Positions 53,614 through 60,241 of a stretch of DNA of 64,000 bases are shown here, piece by piece. This DNA is from Vibrio atypicus. GTDB lineage: Bacteria; Pseudomonadota; Gammaproteobacteria; Enterobacterales; Vibrionaceae. The stretch is from positions 124,001 through 188,000 of the forward strand of contig NZ_BLID01000009.1 in the NCBI RefSeq assembly GCF_009811315.1, given 5' to 3'. The notes under the pieces are model-generated. The model saw nothing but the letters and a program-made list of their open reading frames with translations, searched no databases and had not been told where the DNA came from. Position 1 is the first letter of the stretch, and each line of letters opens with the position of its first letter. The position numbers and the translations under genes were made by a program.

Positions 53614-53706
53614 ATGATTGAATTTTACAAGGGTTTATTTTTGTTCGCTGTATCTCTGCCGTGTGTCTTTTGGTTCATCGGTGTAGTTAGATTCAAGTGC
53701 CGTTAA
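53614..53706 (+). CDS. 30-aa hydrophobic phage peptide
   Basis: 30 aa, MIEFYKGLFLFAVSL followed by PCVFWFIGVVRFKCR: one helix with a basic end. GGAG lies 6 nt before the ATG. It sits between zot and the non-coding region. Could be a pVII/pIX-like or assembly helper; small size makes it uncertain. Confidence 0.45.
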   Translation: MIEFYKGLFLFAVSLPCVFWFIGVVRFKCR

Positions 53707-53762
53707 GTTTCTATTGTGAGCGTGCGAACAATACAGAATGCGTGAGCGAAGCGATCAAGAGA

Positions 53763-53792
53763 CGGGCTTTCTACAAAGGAAAGCCTTTTTTG
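53763..53792 (+). terminator. Phage terminator after zot
   Basis: GGCTTTC / GAAAGCC stem with 7-nt loop, then T6. Confidence 0.85.
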
Positions 53793-54035
53793 TATCCGAG
53801 CAACTATCCACGCGATAATTACCCTCCTTCCTGCTAGGCCAAGCCTCCCAGAGACTAACCGCGCTAGTGGCCATTAAGTTCTACTGCAACCCTGATGTAT
53901 AGCAACACACGCTAGGCGCAGTCGCGAAGACTGAGCAGCGAGCATAGCAGTGTGGGCGTTCAATTTTTGTTGTAGATATTGAGTAAAACTACCCTTACAG
54001 CTAATATATGTATATATATACAGTGGTTTCGATTT
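53793..54035. other. Phage non-coding region, possible replication origin or packaging signal
   Basis: No gene seen. Contains nested inverted repeats (GCAGTC/GACTG near 53925, outer CACAC/GTGTG arms to about 53955) and an alternating TA run at 54002-54020. Filamentous phages keep origin and packaging hairpins in such a region after gene I/zot. Confidence 0.45.
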
Positions 54036-54410
54036 ATGCTTATTCGTTGGACAAAAAGTCAGTGTGGAACGGTAATCAATGAAAAAGGCGTTGATTACAA
54101 GGGCAATCATATAGATGTCCCTTGCTTGCTCAAGGACGGTGAACATTATTTGATGAAATTAAGGGGGTTCATTGATGCTACAGAGTGCGATTCGTTTCAG
54201 AGAGTAAAGCTGCTCGGGTTTACGGGGTATAGCGCTGATGAGGGCCGCAACTGGGTAAGCTTTGATACCGATAGTTATGTTATCGGAGTCATTAAATGGA
54301 ATGAGTTCTATGTCGTTCTCTTTGAGGGGGTTCCCCGCTCTTTACCTTACATACCTAAGAAGCCAGCTCGTTACTACAATAACGTGTTTGATATTAGTGC
54401 GTATCGATAA
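54036..54410 (+). CDS. Phage accessory protein, unknown
   Basis: 124 aa from the ATG at 54036; the longer frame from 53979 runs through the repeat-rich non-coding DNA and is less likely. Beta-rich by composition, three cysteines, end PRSLPYIPKKPARYYNN. No family recognised. It stands alone between the non-coding region and the cargo control region. Confidence 0.55.
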   Translation: MLIRWTKSQCGTVINEKGVDYKGNHIDVPCLLKDGEHYLMKLRGFIDATECDSFQRVKLLGFTGYSADEGRNWVSFDTDSYVIGVIKWNEFYVVLFEGVPRSLPYIPKKPARYYNNVFDISAYR

Positions 54411-54876
54411 AGCTTGCTCTTAAACAAAAAGAAAACCGAACTCCAATGAGAAATTCGGCTTAGTGGATTCCAGATTGATGGAAATTGCAGGGAGCCCCAT
54501 TAATCAATTATAGAGATATTCGTTGTATTCGCGGAGCTTAAAATACGAACTCAAAGTACCAAGATAGTTCTAGGTATGAAAAGCATCAATAGTGTGCGTT
54601 TGAAGTACCTCGAAGCGATTCATACTCACTCTACTTCTTGTTGCTTCATTCGTACGACGAATACGACTTGTAAGCGCAAATGCGAGTGACTGCCTCACGT
54701 GGTTCGACCGCCCCGTATAGTAATACGGGGTGAAAGTATTTTGTAACTCTATACTTTCTCAAACAACACTCCATCCTTGTTTAAGTGGTGGCTCGTTCTT
54801 GTTTAAATGACTTCCTCTTCTTGTTTAAAGAGAGTATTATTGTGCCTCGAAGTACTAGAATTAGATAGGTAACTAA
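54411..54876. promoter_or_regulatory. Control region before the wHTH-GHKL-DUF4325 gene
   Basis: 466 bp without a gene. Holds an 8-bp perfect hairpin CCCCGTAT-AGTA-ATACGGGG at 54711-54730 without T-run, and three direct CTTGTTTAA repeats at 54776, 54798 and 54820, exactly 22 bp apart. An inverted copy (TTAAACAA) is at 54420. Confidence 0.65.
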
Positions 54877-55917
54877 ATGGCTTCTAACAAAACCAGAGGC
54901 GATTTGATACGCCAGCAAATCCTTAGAGATGTAAAACATCATCCAAGGGATCTTAGTAAACATATAGCTAGTTTGTTTCAGATTTCTCCTCAAGCCGCAA
55001 GTAACCATATTAGGAAACTAGAGCAAGAGAATTTCTTGTCTTCAACAGGGACTGGTAGAGGTAAGGCATACTTTTTGGGAGATAAGCGTGCACATAAACA
55101 ATTATTCAAGCTAGATAAGGATTTTACAGAGGATAGAGCATGGAGAGATCACTTCGCCTTTATACTTGATGGAATTTCAGAAAATGTAAATGAAATATGT
55201 TATTACGGCTTTACCGAGATGGTTAACAATGCAATTGACCACTCTGAAGGTAATGAAGTGTTTATTTCAGTATCTAGGACAGAAAGTCATATCACCATAA
55301 TTATTATCGATGATGGTGAGGGCATTTTTAAGCGTATTAAACGTCTGTGTGACCTTGTAGATGAGAGACAGTCAATTCTTGAGCTTTCAAAAGGAAAGTT
55401 AACGACAGATCCGGAAAATCATTCTGGTGAAGGTGTATTTTTCACGTCACGTATGTTTGATAACTTCGATATTGATTCTATGGGACTTAACTTTATTCAT
55501 GATGATTCTGATTCTTTTGACATTATGCTAGATTCTAAAATCATGCCACCGCATGAAAAAGGAACTATGGTATACATGCGCGTATGTCGAGATTCAGATA
55601 GAGATATGCAAAAAGTTTTCGATAGCTACACTGATGGCCCAGATGATTTTCAATTTAATAAAACAATTATTCCATTAAAATTAGCAACCTACGACAATGA
55701 AAAGTTAATTTCACGCTCTCAAGCTAAGCGTGTTTTAGCAAGAGTTGAAAGGTTTACGAATGTAGTATTTGATTTCGAAGATGTTCCATCAGTAGGTCAA
55801 GCATTCGCAGATGAGATTTTTAGAGTATACGCAAATAAAAATCCTAACATGAACTTGATACCTGTAAATATGAATGAAAATGTAAATAAAATGGTAGCTC
55901 GCGCATTAGGGCATTAA
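54877..55917 (+). CDS. Winged-helix + GHKL ATPase + DUF4325 fusion protein
   Basis: 346 aa, soluble. Residues about 1-65 form a winged-helix DNA-binding domain (LFQISPQAASNHIRKLEQENFL). Residues about 95-230 form a GHKL/HATPase_c domain: N-box EMVNNAIDHSEG near 114-125, G1 box DDGEGIF near 145, possible G2 GEGVFF. Residues about 265-346 match the DUF4325 STAS-like domain (SVGQAFADEIFRVYANKNP, MNENVNKMVARAL). No HisKA domain is seen, so this is not an ordinary kinase; anti-sigma-like or ATP-gated repressor function is possible. The repeats in front suggest self-control. It is cargo of the phage; function unknown. Confidence 0.8.
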   Translation: MASNKTRGDLIRQQILRDVKHHPRDLSKHIASLFQISPQAASNHIRKLEQENFLSSTGTGRGKAYFLGDKRAHKQLFKLDKDFTEDRAWRDHFAFILDGISENVNEICYYGFTEMVNNAIDHSEGNEVFISVSRTESHITIIIIDDGEGIFKRIKRLCDLVDERQSILELSKGKLTTDPENHSGEGVFFTSRMFDNFDIDSMGLNFIHDDSDSFDIMLDSKIMPPHEKGTMVYMRVCRDSDRDMQKVFDSYTDGPDDFQFNKTIIPLKLATYDNEKLISRSQAKRVLARVERFTNVVFDFEDVPSVGQAFADEIFRVYANKNPNMNLIPVNMNENVNKMVARALGH

Positions 55918-55920
55918 GTA

Positions 55921-55945
55921 AAAGGCTCCAGTTATCGGAGCCTTT
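55921..55945. terminator. Bidirectional hairpin between convergent phage genes
   Basis: AAAGGCTCC / GGAGCCTTT with loop AGTTATC. Confidence 0.7.
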
Positions 55946-55948
55946 CTG

Positions 55949-56314
55949 CTATTTAAATCTTGCTATAGCTCTAGCATAGCGCAATAGAACACTACTAATT
56001 GTAACTTCTAGCTCTGATTGTATTTGCAATAAAGCTACAGCTGTGAGTATTTCTTGAGGGGATATTAACTGGCCTGTAGGCAAAAGTAATTTTCCTGATC
56101 GCATTTCAAAACCAAACCATTCATCTTCATATGAAAGCTCTAGTCGTGCATGTTTCCGCATCAACCTTTTGCATTCTTTCGGTATCTCCTTTCCTTTATC
56201 CCACTCTTTGATAGTCCTCACACTTTTAAAACAAAGTTCTGCGGTCGTCTCTGTTGATAAACCACACTCAAATTCACGAAAAATATAGTTTTTGGTCATT
56301 TCGTGATACTTCAT
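55949..56314 (-). CDS. DUF3653 phage regulator
   Basis: 121 aa from the ATG at 56314 (MKYHEMTKNYIFREFECG). Helix-turn-helix-like N-terminus (LSTETTAELCFKSVRTIKEWDKGKEIP) then the DUF3653 conserved part (ECKRLMRKHARLEL, WFGFEMRSGKLLLPTGQLISPQEI). DUF3653 proteins occur in Vibrio filamentous phages and probably regulate phage genes. Last gene before the right att site. Confidence 0.75.
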   Translation of the reverse strand: MKYHEMTKNYIFREFECGLSTETTAELCFKSVRTIKEWDKGKEIPKECKRLMRKHARLELSYEDEWFGFEMRSGKLLLPTGQLISPQEILTAVALLQIQSELEVTISSVLLRYARAIARFK

Positions 56315-56375
56315 TGTCAACTCTCTTAAAAACAAGAGAGTTTATAAATCTATCGATTTCAGTGATATCAATTGC

Positions 56376-56404
56376 ACTTAACATAAGGACGCATAATGCG
56401 CACT
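56376..56404 (-). other. Right att site of the inovirus (dif-like)
   Basis: On the minus strand: XerC arm AGTGCGCATTA (same as dif), 7-bp centre TGCGTCC, XerD arm TTATGTTAAGT (one change from dif). The 7-bp centre marks a phage-derived attP-type site rather than a working dif. Confidence 0.85.
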
Positions 56405-56610
56405 TAACTATAGCATCAGGCGGGCTACTAATCCCACCGCAAGCTATTGATATTCCATGTAAACCGCGTCCATTATACCTTTTTCAATGTTCGCCCAAAG
56501 TGCCTGATCTTGTGGTATCTTCGCTTTATCTGTTGCCAAGCAGATTAAAACCGTTTCTTGTTCTCCACCAATTTGTTCCGCAATCATAAACGCCAGATTT
56601 TCCTTAAGAA
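56405..56610 (-). pseudogene. Decayed second copy of the DUF3693 regulator
   Basis: Minus-strand sequence aligns with the 3' half of the gene at 47010-47378: the DNA GTGGAATATCAAT and TGCGGTGG segments recur, and the peptide AEQIGGEQETVLICLATDK...WANIEKG matches the family. A frameshift near AAAAAGG and in-frame stops break it, and the N-terminal half is missing. It abuts the right att site as the intact gene abuts the left. Confidence 0.7.
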
Positions 56611-56979
56611 GTGCTCAACTTTTTTAATTCGTATTTAATTGCATTAAAACCTTTATACAATCAAATACTTTCTTCAACTAACTACCGATATATCTCTAGC
56701 TACCCAAAGATATTTTGACCATTGAAGCTTTTGTTTAAACAATCTAATCAAATCTACAATTGCCTTTGAATTCGGCACGCTTATCAGACTCACTGTGGCT
56801 AAAAACGCTAGTCAATTTATGACTCATGACTATCTACAACCACGGAAAAGAACCTTTGCCTATACCCCTAAAGTCTTACTCCTTTAGGCAAACTGCTGAA
56901 GATTTTCAGTATTACAACGTAACTAAACTTGAAATGAAACGTAAAGTTACAACGTAATTTACGCTATTCGATGAAATAG
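56611..56979. other. Non-coding A/T-rich stretch
   Basis: About 370 bp with no gene seen. It has a 12-bp perfect palindrome TTGTTTAAACAA at 56731-56742, containing the same core as the phage cargo repeats, and two ACAACGTAA direct repeats near 56914 and 56950. Confidence 0.35.
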
Positions 56980-57462
56980 CTAAAACACAAACTTCATGAC
57001 ATATTGCGGGCCTGCAGATCCACCGTGGTAAAGTGATTCGGTCTCGACAAATCCGCCGCTTTCATAACACTTCTTTGCCGTTGGGTTTTTGCAATTCACC
57101 GTTAAGAATATTGAACTAAATTCTGGGTAATGTGACGTAACAAAACTTGGGATTACTTGAACTGCGCGAGTTCCAATGCCTTTACCTTGTTGCTTATGAT
57201 CAACAAGATAAGCTCTTAACCCCAGAGTTCCTTTCGGTGCAAAGTCATAATCACGACTATAGGATTTATCTAATAAGAAGCACCCAACAAGAATGCTATT
57301 TTCATAAATAATGTGCCCTATTACCTGGTCGTTAATCTTCTCAATAATTTCTTTAGTTGTGCCCACAAATGGTATTTGGTCTGGGTTTACCTTCAATTTC
57401 GTCACGTCATCAAAATGCTTGGGTGTCATTACATCAATACTAATCATTTGGCTGTACCGCAT
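56980..57462 (-). CDS. GNAT-family acetyltransferase
   Basis: 160 aa. GNAT fold with motif A near residues 90-100 (DHKQQGKGIGTRAV), the acetyl-CoA pyrophosphate loop, and C-terminal NPTAKKCYESGGFVETE. Substrate unknown. It stands alone between the phage scar and the HDOD gene, in A/T-rich DNA, so it may be part of the accessory load at dif. ATG at 57447 is an alternative start. Confidence 0.85.
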   Translation of the reverse strand: MRYSQMISIDVMTPKHFDDVTKLKVNPDQIPFVGTTKEIIEKINDQVIGHIIYENSILVGCFLLDKSYSRDYDFAPKGTLGLRAYLVDHKQQGKGIGTRAVQVIPSFVTSHYPEFSSIFLTVNCKNPTAKKCYESGGFVETESLYHGGSAGPQYVMKFVF

Positions 57463-57601
57463 CGTTTAACTAGTCAAGTTAGTAATAATAATTCTCATTA
57501 ATAATATATCAACTTCTTGATTGCCGTATATGCCAATTTGGAATAATAAATTTAGTTATAGTGTGTTAAAATATACATAATCGGCAACCCGATCATGTAT
57601 A

Positions 57602-58822
57602 TTAGCTGTTAACCAAAGCAATTTTTCCAGGATGCTTTTTTCGAATATCCTGAAGAGCGTCAGCTGGCATTTGTACGTGAGCGAACCAAAATGGTTTGTG
57701 TTTTTCAACAAATACACCACTCCGGTCCAACATATCATACATAGAATAAGCTTGACCTTGTGCAAGAGCGGCTCCATATTCACTTCTTTCTAAGACTGGA
57801 GTACCCTCCAAGTCATCAAGTAAAGCATGTTTTAAATGCTTCGTGCTTGGTGTCCACTCCACCTCTTCGATTACACGTTTAGTTATTGATTGCTCTAACT
57901 TTAACAAAAGTTGAGGTAATAGATTTAAATTAGGTTTAACCTCTGCACACGCATAGTATTGATCTTTGTGGTGATTCTCTCGATAGAAACGCATTTTATC
58001 AACCAACGCATCCTCGAATAGTTGCGGGAACTGATTGGCAATAGCAAATTGACCAATCGTGCGTAAAACACCTAACAAAATACCCTGTTCCGGATTTTTT
58101 ACTCCCGCATCTTCAAGTCTCATACGTGTCACATTCGCCGTTAAAATCATGTGTTGCCACAATTTCGGAGCTATCGTTTTCGTTAAAGGGTTATGCCAAC
58201 GCAATATTGGTTTAACCATTAATATTGGGAACAGGATTTTACAATTGTCGATACCGAGCGTGCCAATACCAATAAGAGGATCATTAATATCTCGTGCTAA
58301 CTTCCCAATGCGCGCGCAAAATTTTTCATTGTTCACCAAAGTTAATAGACTTGTTCGCAGCTGGTTGTCATTCGTAGTAAGGACTGAAAGCTTGCTGTAA
58401 GTTAAAGATGGTGAATAAGCACAACTAATAAAATAAGATAGATCTGGAAATCGACCAAACAACTTAATGATTGTTTGGTTTAGAAGCGTTTCGCTGATCA
58501 GTTGCTCAGCAACTTGCGCTATGTCATCAACAACAGTACTGTATATCTTCTGACGATCTTCCGCCGCTTGGCGACGTTCCTCTACGCGCTCACTTTCACA
58601 CTCTAACAGCAAACGTTGATTGTCCGTAATGCGTTCCTCTTCCTTTAAAATGACACTGTCACAAAATTCACTTTGACGACTAAGTGAAGAATCCACATCG
58701 CTTTGATCTAAAATATATTTATGGCTGACTAGCCATTTGGCATGGCGCTCTTTAGTTTTATTCGCGACTTTTTGAGCTAGAGCTGTCGCTTCACTGTTGT
58801 ATTTACGATTGGTAACTAACAA
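57602..58822 (-). CDS. HDOD-domain protein
   Basis: 406 aa from a TTG start at 58822; no good ATG lies upstream before a stop. N-terminal charged coiled part (about 1-100) and an HDOD domain at about 115-310 (QTIIKLFGRFPDLSYFISC, LAKLARDIN-like IGKLARDINDPLIGIG). HDOD proteins are non-catalytic HD-fold regulators in signalling. A matS-like site lies inside the gene at 58650-58662. Function unknown. Confidence 0.75.
   Translation of the reverse strand: MLVTNRKYNSEATALAQKVANKTKERHAKWLVSHKYILDQSDVDSSLSRQSEFCDSVILKEEERITDNQRLLLECESERVEERRQAAEDRQKIYSTVVDDIAQVAEQLISETLLNQTIIKLFGRFPDLSYFISCAYSPSLTYSKLSVLTTNDNQLRTSLLTLVNNEKFCARIGKLARDINDPLIGIGTLGIDNCKILFPILMVKPILRWHNPLTKTIAPKLWQHMILTANVTRMRLEDAGVKNPEQGILLGVLRTIGQFAIANQFPQLFEDALVDKMRFYRENHHKDQYYACAEVKPNLNLLPQLLLKLEQSITKRVIEEVEWTPSTKHLKHALLDDLEGTPVLERSEYGAALAQGQAYSMYDMLDRSGVFVEKHKPFWFAHVQMPADALQDIRKKHPGKIALVNS
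58650..58662. promoter_or_regulatory. matS-like site
   Basis: ATGACACTGTCAC, one mismatch to GTGACRNYGTCAC, inside the HDOD gene. Confidence 0.55.
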
Positions 58823-58884
58823 AGGGGCACTAATTAACTATTGATTATACTATTAATTTAGCACACATTTTGTAGGTCTATTGA

Positions 58885-59199
58885 TTAGTTTGCAATATGT
58901 ATTCGTAAGTATTTTTCTGGTGTACGGTATTTATACCGCTTCCCTTTTTTAATCGCTTTTTTGCTTGCTTTACAGACTCGATAGTCACCTGTTCCGGTCA
59001 CCCTTTTCACCGTTGCAATATTCTTTGAATGACTCAACTCAATAAAAACATTACAAAACCCCTTTATATCTTTTTTAGAAACGTGCTGAATAATTTGCTT
59101 TTTAATCTGTTGGGCAATTGGGTTTCGTTCAGAGTCGTCGGCATTAACGGTATTTAACGGAAAAATAAGCAATATAGATAGGAAAATAGGATATTTCAT
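58885..59199 (-). CDS. Secreted TolA domain III-like protein
   Basis: 104 aa. Signal peptide to about residue 20 (NTVNA). The mature part has the layout of the TolA C-terminal domain: QIKKQIIQHV helix, first Cys in FCNVFIEL, V-x-G-T-GDYRVCKAS with the second Cys, then helix and final strand (RTPEKYLRIHIAN). The two cysteines match the TolA III disulfide. Unlike TolA it has no membrane anchor and no long helical domain II, so it would float in the periplasm. TolA III is the inner receptor for filamentous phages and for group A colicins; a decoy role is a hypothesis. Confidence 0.7.
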   Translation of the reverse strand: MKYPIFLSILLIFPLNTVNADDSERNPIAQQIKKQIIQHVSKKDIKGFCNVFIELSHSKNIATVKRVTGTGDYRVCKASKKAIKKGKRYKYRTPEKYLRIHIAN

Positions 59200-59301
59200 A
59201 TGGTCACCTCTGCCGCTACCTTAGCAAGGCGACAGAGGATAAAAAGGAATCAAAAGTTAAAACGGGAAGACAGAATTATTCTGGTGAAACTGATATGCAT
59301 C

Positions 59302-59613
59302 TTAACTGGCTTTTTTATTGCCTTTGCTCTTAAAACCTTGATGAGGAAAGACATTACGGATACGCTGCTGGACTTTCTTCGGAACTTGTTTCGAGAAAAC
59401 GAACTTAACACCGGTACGCTGTTGATAGACTTTCAGTTCACCGCTAAATGGAGCATGAGAAGCAATATCGATAACGTTGTGTTTAAAAGTTGGCGGGAAG
59501 TGCCCTTTTTCTTGGCTGATTTTCCCTTCTTCAAACTTCACTTTTAATACGGGCCTATCAATGGCAACAAGCCAAAAAATAACGATTGCGGCAATCAGAA
59601 TGACATAAAGCAT
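59302..59613 (-). CDS. DUF3634 small membrane protein
   Basis: 103 aa. N-terminal helix (about 2-17) and the DUF3634 signature DRPVLKVKFEEGKISQEKGHFP, PTFKHNVIDIA, PKKVQQRIRNVFPHQ. Common in Vibrionaceae, function unknown. It follows matP by 9 bp and is likely co-transcribed. An opposite-strand frame at 59200-59547 is judged to be its shadow. Confidence 0.8.
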   Translation of the reverse strand: MLYVILIAAIVIFWLVAIDRPVLKVKFEEGKISQEKGHFPPTFKHNVIDIASHAPFSGELKVYQQRTGVKFVFSKQVPKKVQQRIRNVFPHQGFKSKGNKKAS

Positions 59614-59622
59614 AAGCGTTCC

Positions 59623-60069
59623 TTAGTCTAGCAATTTGGATAAATCTTCTTTTAAGCTATTGACGGTTTTACTGGCTTTTTCACTGCGGGAGGCTTCTGA
59701 TAAAAGATATTCGATAGCGTCAGACAAAGTACAGCCAAGTTCATTCGCACGATAAGAAAGCTTTTCCCATACACGATAATCAAGGTCAATAGACTTCTTC
59801 TTGGTATGGATCTGCTCTGCGTTAAAGTGACGTTTACGTTTAGCACGAATCGCTTGCTTCAGTTTATTATCTAGCTCTGGCGCCATGTGAGTCTCGATCC
59901 AATCAAGCACCTGAGTCGGTTCATGTTCAATCTTTCGCAACTCAGCTATCGCGGCATCCGCTTCACTTGAATCAATATGGCAAGTAATCGATTCACCCGC
60001 TTTCCATTTATTGATCAAGTAGGTCCATTTCCACCCACATTCTAAGTTTTCAAGCTGTTGATATTTCAT
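59623..60069 (-). CDS. matP: Macrodomain Ter protein MatP
   Basis: 148 aa, near-identical layout to E. coli MatP: MKYQQLENLECGWKWTYL start, RAKRKRHFNAEQIHTKKKSIDLDYRVW with the ribbon-helix-helix DNA-binding part, and a C-terminal coiled coil (SLKEDLSKLLD). It binds matS sites and organises the terminus region of the chromosome. Location 12.6 kb from dif fits. A matS-like site lies 29 bp upstream of its start. Confidence 0.96.
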   Translation of the reverse strand: MKYQQLENLECGWKWTYLINKWKAGESITCHIDSSEADAAIAELRKIEHEPTQVLDWIETHMAPELDNKLKQAIRAKRKRHFNAEQIHTKKKSIDLDYRVWEKLSYRANELGCTLSDAIEYLLSEASRSEKASKTVNSLKEDLSKLLD

Positions 60070-60097
60070 GAGTAAGCAAATTCCGTTATCGTCCTAG

Positions 60098-60110
60098 GTG
60101 ACAGCGTAAC
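60098..60110. promoter_or_regulatory. matS-like site in front of matP
   Basis: GTGACAGCGTAAC, one mismatch to GTGACRNYGTCAC, between matP and lonH. MatP bound here could affect its own promoter. Confidence 0.5.
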
Positions 60111-60125
60111 CCTAAGTCACAAAGG

Positions 60126-60143
60126 TTACAATCCCCATTGTAA
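60126..60143. promoter_or_regulatory. Operator-like palindrome matP/lonH
   Basis: TTACAAT-CCCC-ATTGTAA, perfect 7-bp arms around CCCC in the matP-lonH intergenic region. Confidence 0.35.
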
Positions 60144-60241
60144 TCGAAAAGCGATCAAGATCATTAGATAAAATTACCAGTATCTCATTTAGTGCTTTTT
60201 CTATATAATTTCCGTCATTTTGTCACTAATGATACGTATAG

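Larger units (their letters stand above)
47036..56404 (+). mobile_element. Integrated filamentous phage (inovirus) at dif
   Basis: About 9.4 kb bounded by dif (47008-47035) and a second dif-like site (56376-56404). Gene order is regulator, small early genes, Rep, ssDNA-binding protein, coat proteins, pIII-like, pVI-like and Zot/pI, then accessory genes and a DUF3653 regulator, as in Vibrio phages of the Vf33/f237/VGJ group. There is no integrase gene, consistent with use of host XerC/XerD. All structural genes look intact. Confidence 0.93.

Noticed and set aside
56880..56960. Integron attC-like or CRISPR-like repeats in the A/T-rich stretch
   Set aside because: Only two short ACAACGTAA repeats, no paired core sites, no integrase or cas genes.
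59200..59547. Plus-strand frame of 115 codons between the TolA-like gene and matP
   Set aside because: It overlaps the DUF3634 gene on the other strand, whose family motifs are clear; the plus-strand product resembles nothing.
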